Positions 15,814-24,025 of a DNA stretch of 34,792 bases are shown piece by piece. The notes beneath the pieces are model-generated. The model was not told the DNA's origin and ran no database searches. It was given only the letters and a program-made list of their open reading frames with translations. The stretch is from Sediminimonas sp. GTDB taxonomy: Bacteria > Pseudomonadota > Alphaproteobacteria > Rhodobacterales > Rhodobacteraceae. The stretch lies in contig NZ_JAGXFK010000003.1 of NCBI RefSeq assembly GCF_024637375.1, forward strand, positions 1-34,792. The letters are read 5' to 3'. A program made the position numbers and the translations under genes. Each line of letters starts with the position of its first letter. Position 1 is the stretch's first letter.

Positions 15814-16041
15814 TCAGCGCGCTGCGTCTCGTCGGTAGTAGTCCAGCACGAACACCCGGATTGCCGAGGCCAGCCCCGTTCCGGGATCGCGGGCGGCATC
15901 AATTTCGGCTGCCAACACGTTGATCGGTGTTGATTTTTCCGCCGCGATCGCGCGGAAGGCGGCCCAGAATTCATCCTCGAGCGACACGCTGGTGCGGTGC
16001 CCGCGCAGGGTGAGCGAGTGCTTGACGGGCCGGGCGCTCAT
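15814..16041 (-). CDS. Ribbon-helix-helix domain protein
   Basis: A 75-residue protein, MSARPVKHSLTLRGHRTSVS followed by LEDEFWAAFRAIAAEKSTPI, which fits the RHH_4 type of ribbon-helix-helix domain: a strand (HRTSVSLE) followed by two helices. Members are small and usually assumed to bind DNA; no target is known. The ATG at 16041 begins the family-like part; a further in-frame start at 16080 adds an arginine/proline stretch outside the family. It is the last gene of fumC-DUF4169-RHH on the minus strand, an arrangement I remember from other Rhodobacteraceae, with 82 bases carrying two hairpins between it and the DUF4169 gene. Confidence 0.8.
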   Translation of the reverse strand: MSARPVKHSLTLRGHRTSVSLEDEFWAAFRAIAAEKSTPINVLAAEIDAARDPGTGLASAIRVFVLDYYRRDAAR

Positions 16042-16070
16042 CGCGGGCGACGGGCGGGGGCGCTGCCCCC

Positions 16071-16116
16071 GTCGCCGCAAGCGGCGACTCCCCCGGAGTA
16101 TTTGTGGAAAGATGAA
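16071..16116 (+). repeat. Dispersed hairpin element, copy 2
   Basis: A perfect 8-bp inverted repeat GTCGCCGC-AA-GCGGCGAC (16071-16088) followed by TCCCCC and the core GGAGTATTTGTGGAAAGATG-AA (16095-16116), which matches the dgcA copy at 20 of 22 positions. It lies antisense to the flanking genes, between DUF4169 and the RHH gene, so its ATG starts no recognised protein. A second inverted repeat, CGGGGGC/GCCCCCG, lies just to its left at about 16056-16071. Confidence 0.7.
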
Positions 16117-16123
16117 GCGCGCA

Positions 16124-16302
16124 TCACTCGTCCTCGCGGCGATGCGCGTCGAGATGCGCGCGGGCGCGTGCGGCGGCGGTCTCTTCTTCGGCTTTTTGTG
16201 CCTTCGTGCGCCCGAAGCGGGTGGCGTTGGCGTCGGCGCGGGTCTTTTTCTCGGCCCGAGCCTTTGCCTTGCGCACCCGGTTGAGGTTGACCGGGCGGTC
16301 GC

Positions 16303-16306
<4 letters not shown>
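16124..16306 (-). CDS. DUF4169 family protein
   Basis: A 60-residue, highly charged protein, [20 protein letters not shown] continuing into [18 protein letters not shown], the pattern of DUF4169, a small family of Alphaproteobacteria with no known function. It is probably one long helix. Its ATG overlaps the fumC stop codon by four bases (ATGA), so it is translationally coupled to fumC. The open frame continues upstream through fumC in another frame, but only these last 60 codons look like a gene. The family call is good; function is unknown. Confidence 0.85.
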
Positions 16307-17694
<1,388 letters not shown>

Positions 17695-17764
17695 GGTCGG
17701 GCCTCCTGGAAACGGTTGGCCCTGTCATACCGCAGTTGCGGGAAAGATCAACGCGGGCGACGGG

Positions 17765-18232
17765 CTACTTGCGGAAGCTGTCGAGGCTGACGATCTGTGC
17801 CTCCTGGCCATCCTCGGGCGCCTCGGCCTCGGGCGTGTCGCCGTCGCCGGGGGGCGGGGTGTCGTCGCCGTCGTCGTCGTGCTGAGATTCGAAGCGCAGG
17901 CCGAATTCGACCGAAGGGTCGACAAAGGTGCGAACCGCGTCAAAGGGGATGTAAAGCGGCTCGGGCGCATCGCCGAAGTTCAGCGTTACGGCAAAACCGT
18001 CCTCGTCGACCTCCAGGCCCTCGAACCAGGTCTGGATGACCACCGTCATTTCCTCGGGGTAGCGGGCGCGCAACCAGTCGGCCAGGTCCGCCTGCGGGTG
18101 GGTGGTGTCGAAGGTGATGAAGAAATGGTGCGCGCCGGGCAGTCCGTTGGCCGCGACATCGCGCAGAACGGTGCGGATGAGCCCGCGCATCGCGTCGTGC
18201 ATCAGATTGCCGTATTCGATGGTGCGGCTCAT
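17765..18232 (-). CDS. sspB: SspB-family ClpXP adaptor protein
   Basis: A 155-residue alphaproteobacterial-type SspB, the adaptor that tethers tmRNA-tagged proteins to ClpXP. The domain (about 1-115) shows YGNLMHDAMRGLIRTVLRDV, HHFFITFDTTHPQADLADWL and YPEEMTVVIQTWFEGLEVDE, with LYIPFDAVRTFVDPSVEFGL at its end. A low-complexity acidic linker (about 118-145, DDDGDDTPPPGDGDTPEAE) leads to the C-terminal tail AQIVSLDSFRK, which resembles the short motif by which SspB docks on ClpX. The tmRNA gene ssrA lies about 600 bases upstream on the same strand with one gene between, so adaptor and tag-encoding RNA are genetically linked here. GGGGGA precedes the ATG. Confidence 0.92.
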   Translation of the reverse strand: MSRTIEYGNLMHDAMRGLIRTVLRDVAANGLPGAHHFFITFDTTHPQADLADWLRARYPEEMTVVIQTWFEGLEVDEDGFAVTLNFGDAPEPLYIPFDAVRTFVDPSVEFGLRFESQHDDDGDDTPPPGDGDTPEAEAPEDGQEAQIVSLDSFRK

Positions 18233-18336
18233 GGTCTTCGGTTCCCCCTGTGACTGGGCCGATCATAGGGGATTCGGAACAAAACGAAAGGGCGGCCGCG
18301 GGGAATTCGCACCATGACGGGCCACGGCGCGGGAGC

Positions 18337-18765
18337 TTACCCGATGCGCTCTCCCGACAGGCAGATCGCGATCGTGTTTTCGGGCAAAAGCTCAAGTTGC
18401 TCGAAAAAGCTGATGAAATCGAAACTGTTATAGGCCTCGACGATAAGATCGTTCTCGATCCGGACCATCACCATGCCACCGACATGCAGGTCGTGGCGGC
18501 GGTCGATGCTGCGGGTGCGCATGGTGACGAACCCGGCCAGCCAGTCGTTCTGCTCGATGGTCTTTTCGATCGTGATGCGCGGCGGTTCGATCAGTTCCTG
18601 GATGGTGGTGACGAGAAACTGGAATTCCTCCACGCCGATGGCCATGCCGGGCACCAGCCCGTTGGCGGCGGTGTCGGGGCGGAACATCTCGGCGATGGCG
18701 GCCAGATCCCCGTCTTCCCAGACACGGGCATACCAGTCGCGCAGGATGTCGGATTTCGGTTTCAT
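18337..18765 (-). CDS. SnoaL-like / NTF2-fold protein
   Basis: A 142-residue protein of the NTF2-like (SnoaL, ester-cyclase-like) superfamily: KSDILRDWYARVWEDGDLAA, MFRPDTAANGLVPG, then MRTRSIDRRHDLHVGGMVMV and IVEAYNSFDFISFFEQLELL. The typical cone-shaped fold binds small hydrophobic ligands. No catalytic assignment is possible. I chose the ATG at 18765 because AAAGGGG lies upstream and the residues before it are not family-like. It sits between ssrA and sspB, all on the minus strand; whether it takes part in trans-translation is unknown and nothing in its sequence suggests so. Confidence 0.8.
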   Translation of the reverse strand: MKPKSDILRDWYARVWEDGDLAAIAEMFRPDTAANGLVPGMAIGVEEFQFLVTTIQELIEPPRITIEKTIEQNDWLAGFVTMRTRSIDRRHDLHVGGMVMVRIENDLIVEAYNSFDFISFFEQLELLPENTIAICLSGERIG

Positions 18766-18837
18766 GGCTGTGCCCCTTTGGCGGTGTCGCAGGGGAAGGC
18801 TACGCCCGGTCGGTGAACGAATCATGAATAATGGGGG

Positions 18838-18869
18838 AAAAGTGCAGGCTTCTGTTGCCAGGTGCCTGC
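18838..18869 (-). terminator. Hairpin and T-run at the 3' end of ssrA
   Basis: On the minus strand GCAGGC (18864-18869) pairs with GCCTGC (18844-18849) across a 14-base loop, followed by ACTTTTCC. It may be the terminator, a final tmRNA helix, or both. Confidence 0.5.
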
Positions 18870-18925
18870 GAACCCCGCCAGCCCTTGCTAGAGGACTGGG
18901 CTTCAGTTTCGATGGTTGTTACTGC

Positions 18926-18964
18926 TTACGCAGCAACGGCCACCGGAGCACGGTTGTCGTTGGC
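18926..18964 (-). other. tmRNA tag-peptide reading frame
   Basis: Resume codon GCC at 18962-18964, then AAC GAC AAC CGT GCT CCG GTG GCC GTT GCT GCG and stop TAA at 18926-18928. The tag is ANDNRAPVAVAA. The AND start and the AVAA end are typical; the terminal A-A is what ClpX recognises, and the N-terminal part is the expected SspB contact. Confidence 0.95.
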
Positions 18965-19157
18965 AACTGTACTTTGTGCACCGATAACGGTGGTCGCTCA
19001 CCGGGACAAAGCCACTCCTTTACACGTTCGTCGATCCTGTTTCGGCCCCGCGATCCCGTCCAACGAAGGGATATTGGTGGAGCCGCCGGGTACCGCCCCC
19101 GGGTCCGATCCGCTTATTTCGAGCGCGTTTATGTCCATAGTCCCGAAGGACATTTGC

Positions 19158-19186
19158 AATATAGGGTGGGCAGGGCGCGATTTGAA
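19158..19186 (-). promoter_or_regulatory. ssrA promoter
   Basis: On the minus strand TTCAAA (19181-19186), 17 bases, then TATATT (19158-19163). This is a good sigma-70-type match in very GC-rich DNA and would start transcription at about 19151, just before the hairpin GTCC-TTCG-GGAC of the acceptor piece. Confidence 0.65.
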
Positions 19187-19276
19187 GGGGTAGATTGGCG
19201 CCGCGACGTGGGCCGTGGCACCGGCCCGCGAATGCAAAGCAAGGACACGCCAGACAGGAAGAGGGAGCGCCGCAGC

Positions 19277-19786
19277 ATGATCACGCCAGACTATTGCCAG
19301 ACCATGGCGCGCTACAACATGTGGCAGAACGCGCAGCTCAACGACGCGATGAGCACAATGGACCATGACGCGCTGACCCGACCGCGGGGGGCGTTCTTCG
19401 GCTCGATCCTGGGTACCGCCAACCACCTGGTATGGGGCGACGCGATGTGGATGTCGCGGTTCGCGGGCACGCCGGCGCCCGAGCTGCCGCTGCCGCGCAG
19501 CGCCGAGGCGTTCCCCACCCGCGCCGCGTGGTGGGCCGAGAGGCTGCGGATCGACCGGCGGATACGGCACTGGGCCGACGGGCTGCGCCGGCTCGATCTG
19601 CTGGGCGAACTGCGTTGGTACTCCAGCGCCAAAGGTGCCGAAGTGACGGCGCCGACGGGGCGTCTGATCGTGCACATGTTCAACCACCAGACCCACCATC
19701 GCGGGCAGATCCACGCGATGCTGACGGCGGCGGGCCAGGCGGCGCCGGTGAGCGACCTGTTCCTGATGCCGGACGAGGAGGGCTGA
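19277..19786 (+). CDS. DinB-family putative metal-dependent protein
   Basis: A 169-residue DinB/DUF664-type protein, a four-helix bundle with a three-histidine metal site. The expected histidines are visible: one in TANHLVWGDAMW (about 50) and two in HMFNHQTHHRGQIHAML (about 133-149). MARYNMWQNAQLNDA is the family N-terminal helix. Some relatives are thiol S-transferases (bacillithiol or mycothiol) or are induced by DNA damage; this organism would use glutathione, so the activity is open. The ATG at 19277 follows GAGGGAG. The leftward ssrA promoter lies about 90 bases upstream, so the two are divergent. Confidence 0.88.
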   Translation: MITPDYCQTMARYNMWQNAQLNDAMSTMDHDALTRPRGAFFGSILGTANHLVWGDAMWMSRFAGTPAPELPLPRSAEAFPTRAAWWAERLRIDRRIRHWADGLRRLDLLGELRWYSSAKGAEVTAPTGRLIVHMFNHQTHHRGQIHAMLTAAGQAAPVSDLFLMPDEEG

Positions 19787-19903
19787 GCCACCGCCGGTCG
19801 CGCGCCCTTGTCGCCGGGGCAGGGGCGTGCCACCAATCGACGAGACAAGCGGCCCCCGCGCATCCGCGCGCACGACCGCGAACCAAGAGGGGAGACGACG
19901 CGC

Positions 19904-20896
19904 ATGTTCAACGCACTGATCGTGGACAAGGACGAGGACGGCAAGACCCATGCCGAGGTCAGGCAGATCGGCATCGACGATCTGCCCGAGGCCGAGGTGA
20001 CCGTGGCGGTGGAGTATTCCACCGTGAACTACAAGGACGGGCTGTGCATCGGCCCCGGGGGCGGGCTGGTGCGGCATTATCCGCATGTGCCGGGCATCGA
20101 CTTCGCCGGCACCGTCGAGGCGTCGGACGACGACCGCTACAAGCCCGGCGACAAGGTGGTGCTGACCGGCTGGCGCGTGGGCGAGGCGCACTGGGGCGGC
20201 CATGCCCAGAAGGCGCGGGTCAGGGCCGACTGGCTGGTGCCGTTGCCCGACGGGCTGAGCACGCGGCAGGCCATGGCGGTGGGCACCGCCGGGTTCACCG
20301 CCATGCTGGCGGTGATGGCGCTGGAGGATCACGGGCTGGCGCCCGGCCATGGCCCGGTTCTGGTGACCGGGGCGGCGGGCGGCGTCGGTTCGGTCGCCAC
20401 GGCGATCCTGGCGCATCTGGGCCACGAGGTGGCCGCGGTTACCGGCCGGCCCGAACAGGAGCCCTACCTACGCGACCTCGGCGCCAGCCGGATCGTGCCG
20501 CGCGACGAGTTGACCGAGGTCACGCGCAAGCCGCTGGAGACCGAGACATGGGCCGGCTGCGTCGATGCGGTGGCGGGGCCGATGCTGGGCCGGGTGCTCA
20601 AGCAGATGAAATACGCCGGCTCCGTCGCCGCGGTGGGCCTGGCCGGCGGCGCGGCGATCGAGGGCGCGCTGATCACGCCGTTCATCCTGCGCGGCGTCAA
20701 CCTTCTGGGCATCGACAGCGTGATGCAGCCCTATGACAACCGCGTGCGGGCCTGGGAGCGGATCGCGCGCGACCTGCCGATGGACAAGCTCGAGGCGATG
20801 ATCGAACCCGCCACGCTGTCGGACCTGCCGCGATTGGGGGCGGAGATCCTCAAGGGCCAGGTGCGCGGGCGCGTCGTGGTCGACCTCAATGCCTGA
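19904..20896 (+). CDS. acuI: Acryloyl-CoA reductase AcuI (MDR superfamily)
   Basis: A 330-residue zinc-independent medium-chain dehydrogenase/reductase of the YhdH/AcuI group. YSTVNYKDGLCI (about 40-51) and HVPGIDFAGTVE are the family N-terminal marks, VLVTGAAGGVGSVATAILAH (about 148-167) is the NADPH-binding Rossmann motif, and LLGIDSVMQPYDNRVRAWER lies near the C-terminus. In Rhodobacter sphaeroides AcuI reduces acryloyl-CoA to propionyl-CoA with NADPH, detoxifying acrylate from DMSP breakdown and serving 3-hydroxypropionate assimilation. Propionyl-CoA is also linked to the mcl1 pathway, though the genes are 9 kb apart. AGGGGAG precedes the ATG at 19904. No DMSP lyase or acuR/acuK is next to it. 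Confidence 0.92.
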   Translation: MFNALIVDKDEDGKTHAEVRQIGIDDLPEAEVTVAVEYSTVNYKDGLCIGPGGGLVRHYPHVPGIDFAGTVEASDDDRYKPGDKVVLTGWRVGEAHWGGHAQKARVRADWLVPLPDGLSTRQAMAVGTAGFTAMLAVMALEDHGLAPGHGPVLVTGAAGGVGSVATAILAHLGHEVAAVTGRPEQEPYLRDLGASRIVPRDELTEVTRKPLETETWAGCVDAVAGPMLGRVLKQMKYAGSVAAVGLAGGAAIEGALITPFILRGVNLLGIDSVMQPYDNRVRAWERIARDLPMDKLEAMIEPATLSDLPRLGAEILKGQVRGRVVVDLNA

Positions 20897-20918
20897 GGCG
20901 GTTGCGCCTTTCGGGCGT

Positions 20919-20957
20919 CGTCGCCCCGCAGACCCGGCCAGGGCCCGCGGGGCGACG
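20919..20957 (+). promoter_or_regulatory. Hairpin reaching into the start codon of the GNAT gene
   Basis: CGTCGCCCCGC (20919-20929) and GCGGGGCGACG (20947-20957) form a perfect 11-bp stem with a 17-base loop. The last base is the G of the GTG start of the next gene, and the right arm covers its ribosome-binding region. It could end the acuI transcript, hide the next start, or both. Confidence 0.4.
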
Positions 20958-21463
20958 TGACGGGGGCTGTGGCGGTTACAATCAGGCCGGCGGTGGCGGG
21001 CGACTTCGCCGCGCTCTGGCCGATGTTGCGCGACGTGATCCGCGCCGGTGAAACCTACGCGATCGCCCCCGGCATCGACCGCGCGGCGGTGCGCGCGCTG
21101 TGGATGCGTGCGCCGCTTGAGACCCATGTCGCCGAGATCGATGGTGCCGCCGCGGGCACCTATTACATCAAGACAAATCAGCAGGGCGGCGGGGCGCATG
21201 TGTGCAATTGCGGCTATGTTGTCGACACGCGTGCACGCGGGCGGGGGGTGGCCCGGGCGATGTGCCTGCATTCGCAGGCCCGCGCGCGCGCCCTGGGTTA
21301 CCTCGCGATGCAGTTCAATTTCGTGGTCGAGACGAACCGCCCCGCGATCGCGCTTTGGGAAAGCCTCGGGTTTGCGACGGTCGGCCGCCTGCCGCGCGCG
21401 TTCCGGCACCCGCACGAGGGTCTCGTCGATGCGCGGGTGATGTACAAATGGCTCGCGGACTGA
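20957..21463 (+). CDS. GNAT-family N-acetyltransferase
   Basis: A 168-residue acetyltransferase. VTIRPAVAGDFAALWPMLRD opens the fold, YVVDTRARGRGVARAMCLHS (about 87-106) is motif A with the R/Q-x-x-G-x-G/A acetyl-CoA loop (RGRGVA), and VVETNRPAIALWESLGFATV is motif B. The substrate is not predictable. The start is GTG at 20957, or possibly the in-frame GTG at 20969, which follows a G-rich CGGGGGCT. It lies 60 bases after acuI on the same strand; the space holds a long hairpin that includes the first start codon. No ATG is available near the family N-terminus. Confidence 0.85.
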   Translation: MTGAVAVTIRPAVAGDFAALWPMLRDVIRAGETYAIAPGIDRAAVRALWMRAPLETHVAEIDGAAAGTYYIKTNQQGGGAHVCNCGYVVDTRARGRGVARAMCLHSQARARALGYLAMQFNFVVETNRPAIALWESLGFATVGRLPRAFRHPHEGLVDARVMYKWLAD

Positions 21464-21562
21464 AATTCCGCGCGGTGCGCGCAGGCGCGGCGCGGGCGTG
21501 CGCAACAATCCTTCGCGGGGCCGACGGGGAAGAAATATGGGGCTCGCATGCCGCTAATTGCT

Positions 21563-21576
21563 TCCGACAGGTCGGA
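21563..21576. promoter_or_regulatory. Palindrome upstream of the stress-protein gene
   Basis: TCCGAC-AG-GTCGGA is a 14-base palindrome in the 274-base spacer before the universal stress protein gene. A second one, CCCTGT-CCG-ACAGGG, lies about 40 bases before the start codon (near 21680-21694). Either could be a regulator site for the usp-BCCT pair; no regulator can be named. Confidence 0.25.
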
Positions 21577-21737
21577 GTCGTTTGATTTTCGCGCCGGATC
21601 GCGATTACCCTGCTGCGACAGGAGGACGCTGCGCGGAACCGCCGCGCGGCCCCCTGTAACAAGCCGGACGCGCGGGCACCCTGTCCGACAGGGCAAGGCA
21701 AGAACCAATTCCCCCGCGCGATCAAGGAGGGAATGAC

Positions 21738-22154
21738 GTGTTCACCAGAATCATGACGCCTGTTGATCTGGCGCATCGGGATCAGCTGGAGCGCGCCTTG
21801 CAGTGCAGCGCGGACCTGGCGAGTCATTACGATGTGCCGGTGGTCTACGTGGGCGTGACAACCGAGCAGCCGTCGCCGGTTGCACACACGCCCAAGGAGT
21901 ACGCGGCCAAGCTCGACAAATTCGTCGCCGAGCAGACCGAGAAGCACGGCATCAAGGGCGAGGCCCATGCCATGGCCGCCCACGACCCGACCACGGACCT
22001 CGACGACGCGCTGCTCAAGGCGGTGGACGAGGTCGGCGCCGACCTGGTCGTGATGGCCAGCCATATCCCCAACGTCTTCGACTATATCTGGCCTTCGAAC
22101 GGCGGCAAGATCGCCGAGCATGCCAAGGCATCGGTTTTCGTGGTGCGGGGCTGA
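21738..22154 (+). CDS. Universal stress protein (UspA family)
   Basis: A 138-residue UspA-fold protein. FTRIMTPVDLAHRDQLERAL is the first strand and helix, VDEVGADLVVMASHIPNVFD (about 98-117) the conserved middle, and AKASVFVVRG the last strand. The nucleotide-binding G-2x-G-9x-G(S/T) motif is not clearly present: SHIPNVFDYIWPSNGGKIAE has GG but no clear GxxG, so ATP binding is uncertain. The start is GTG at 21738 with a perfect AAGGAGG seven bases upstream. It lies 51 bases before the BCCT transporter gene, a pairing often seen in Rhodobacteraceae; the protein may modulate the transporter. Confidence 0.88.
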   Translation: MFTRIMTPVDLAHRDQLERALQCSADLASHYDVPVVYVGVTTEQPSPVAHTPKEYAAKLDKFVAEQTEKHGIKGEAHAMAAHDPTTDLDDALLKAVDEVGADLVVMASHIPNVFDYIWPSNGGKIAEHAKASVFVVRG

Positions 22155-22205
22155 TGCGCGTCTGCAGGGGACGCAACAAGAGAAACGCGGACAGGGAATT
22201 CTCAA

Positions 22206-23861
22206 ATGACTGATGAAAACAACGATACTGGTGTCCCGGCGCCGGAAGGCGCGGCGGATATCATCGATACCGATTACCAGATCGGTCAGGACAACATCCA
22301 GACCCGGCTTGGGCCGTTCGGCTTCGACATCCACAACCCGGTTTTCATGATTTCGGGCCTGGTGGTGATCGCCTTCGTCGCCTACGCGCTGATCGCGCCG
22401 ACGCATGCCTCCGACTTCTTCGGCTGGCTGCGCCCGGCGCTGACCAGCACCTTCGACTGGTTCTTCCTCTGGGCGGCCAACATCTTCGTGATCTTCTGCC
22501 TGCTCCTGATCGTCAGCCCCTGGGGCTCGGTCCGGCTGGGCGGGACGGACGCGACGCCCGATTACGGCTACGCGGGCTGGTTCGCGATGCTGTTCGCCGC
22601 CGGCATGGGCATCGGGCTGATGTTCTTCGGCGTGCTGGAGCCGGCCTACTACTTCGGCACCCCGTGGGGGGACGAGCCGCTGGGCGTCGTGCGGCCGTTC
22701 ACCGAGGACGGCACGCTGATCGAGGGCAATATCGAAGAGGCCCGCCGCATGGCGCTGGCCGCGACCTCGTACCACTGGGCGCTGCACCCGTGGGCGATCT
22801 ACGCCGTCGTGGCGCTGTCGCTGGCGCTGTTTTCCTACAACAAGGGCCTGCCGCTTTCGATCCGCTCGGCCTTCTACCCGATCCTCGGCGACCGCGTGTG
22901 GGGCTGGACCGGGCACATCATCGACACCCTGGCGGTGTTTGCCACGCTCTTCGGCCTGGCCACGTCCCTGGGCCTTGGCGCGCAGCAGGCCAATGCCGGG
23001 CTTGAATATGTCTATGGCATCCCCAACAGCGTGACCGTTCAGGTGATCCTGATCATCGGCATCACCGCGATCGCGCTGGTGTCGGTGCTGCGCGGCCTCG
23101 ACGGCGGGGTCAAGGTGTTGTCCGAGATCAACATGGTCATCGCGCTGGCGCTGCTGCTGTTCGTGCTGTTCGCGGCCGGGGCGGTTGGCATCGTGTCGGG
23201 CTTCTTCTCGACCCTGGTGGCCTATGTGCAGGAGGTCATCCCGCTGTCCAACCCGCACGGGCGTGAGGACACCGGGTACATGCAGGGCTGGACGGCGTTC
23301 TACTGGGCCTGGTGGATTTCCTGGTCGCCCTTCGTGGGCATGTTCATCGCCCGCGTCAGCCGTGGCCGCACGGTGCGCGAGTTCATCACCTGCGTGCTGA
23401 TCATCCCGTCTGTCGTCTGCATCTTCTGGATGGCGGTGTTCGGCGGTGCGGCGATCGAGGACCTGATCACCGACCCCCAAGGCAGCGCCGTCAAGGCGCA
23501 GGTGATCGACGCCTACAACCCGCCGCTGTCGTTGTTCGCCATGCTCGAAAGCCTGCCGCTGGCGGCAATCACTTCGACCATCGGGATCGTGCTGGTCATC
23601 GTGTTCTTCGTCACCTCGTCGGACTCCGGGTCGCTGGTCATCGACACGATCACCGCCGGCGGCAAGGTCGATGCGCCGGTCACCCAGCGTATCTTCTGGT
23701 GCACCTTCGAGGGGCTGGTGGCAATCGCGCTGCTGATCGGCGGCGGTCTGACATCGTTGCAGGCGATGGTGATCTCGACCGGTTTGCCGTTCACGCTCAT
23801 TCTGCTCGTGCTCTGTGTCGGCATCGTCATGGGGCTGATGTCGGAGAAGCGCAACACCTGA
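22206..23861 (+). CDS. BCCT-family betaine/choline/carnitine-type transporter
   Basis: A 551-residue inner-membrane symporter with 12 predicted membrane helices after a hydrophilic N-terminus of about 45 residues. FAAGMGIGLMFFGVLEPAYY (about 129-148) holds the BCCT glycine motif GMGIGL of sodium-coupled members such as BetP, and FYWAWWISWSPFVGMFIARV (about 364-383) is the signature helix with the tryptophan-rich substrate site. SRGRTVREF follows in the expected loop. It probably imports glycine betaine or a related quaternary ammonium or sulfonium osmolyte, possibly DMSP; the exact substrate is not shown. It is co-directional with the stress-protein gene and followed by a strong hairpin at 23889. 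Confidence 0.92.
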   Translation: MTDENNDTGVPAPEGAADIIDTDYQIGQDNIQTRLGPFGFDIHNPVFMISGLVVIAFVAYALIAPTHASDFFGWLRPALTSTFDWFFLWAANIFVIFCLLLIVSPWGSVRLGGTDATPDYGYAGWFAMLFAAGMGIGLMFFGVLEPAYYFGTPWGDEPLGVVRPFTEDGTLIEGNIEEARRMALAATSYHWALHPWAIYAVVALSLALFSYNKGLPLSIRSAFYPILGDRVWGWTGHIIDTLAVFATLFGLATSLGLGAQQANAGLEYVYGIPNSVTVQVILIIGITAIALVSVLRGLDGGVKVLSEINMVIALALLLFVLFAAGAVGIVSGFFSTLVAYVQEVIPLSNPHGREDTGYMQGWTAFYWAWWISWSPFVGMFIARVSRGRTVREFITCVLIIPSVVCIFWMAVFGGAAIEDLITDPQGSAVKAQVIDAYNPPLSLFAMLESLPLAAITSTIGIVLVIVFFVTSSDSGSLVIDTITAGGKVDAPVTQRIFWCTFEGLVAIALLIGGGLTSLQAMVISTGLPFTLILLVLCVGIVMGLMSEKRNT

Positions 23862-23888
23862 CGCCGTTCCGGCGTGGTGAAACAAGGC

Positions 23889-23917
23889 AAGGGCCCCGGC
23901 ACGTCGCCGGGGCCCTT
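23889..23917 (+). terminator. Strong hairpin after the BCCT gene
   Basis: AAGGGCCCCGGC (23889-23900) pairs perfectly with GCCGGGGCCCTT (23906-23917) across a 5-base loop, followed by CGCGTTT. The 12-bp stem with a flanking A/T end pair is typical of Rho-independent terminators in this group. Confidence 0.7.
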
Positions 23918-24025
23918 CGCGTTTGGCGGGGCGCGCGCGGGGGGCAATTTCCGCCGCTCCCGCGCTTGACCCCCGGTGCGATCGCCCCGACAGTGCGCGG
24001 GTTCGTCAGCACGCGAGAGGATCAG

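Larger units (their letters stand above)
18838..19151 (-). ncRNA. ssrA: Two-piece (circularly permuted) transfer-messenger RNA
   Basis: tmRNA frees stalled ribosomes and adds a degradation tag. On the minus strand the acceptor piece comes first, ending in GGCTCCACCA with its 3' A at 19075. A 25-base intervening segment (19050-19074) follows, then the coding piece starting GGGGCCGAAACAGGATCGAC at 19049. GGGGCCG pairs with CGGCTCC over seven positions with a G3:U70 wobble, the alanine identity element; a 5-bp T-stem CCGGG/CCCGG closes a 7-base loop GGCGGTA that lacks the standard TTC. The tag frame, 18926-18964, reads ANDNRAPVAVAA then TAA, preceded by CAGTT. This permuted order is known for Alphaproteobacteria. 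The 5' end is inferred from the promoter; the 3' end of the coding piece is approximate. Any protein frame across it is a shadow. Confidence 0.95.

Noticed and set aside
18831-19193. A 120-codon plus-strand open frame (EPPGTAPGSDPLISSAFMSI...)
   Set aside because: It is the reverse strand of the tmRNA gene; the tag, acceptor stem, CCA end and promoter are all on the minus strand.
21315-23885. An 856-codon minus-strand frame opposite the GNAT, stress-protein and BCCT genes
   Set aside because: Antisense to three recognised proteins; low-complexity His/Arg/Asp composition with no domain.
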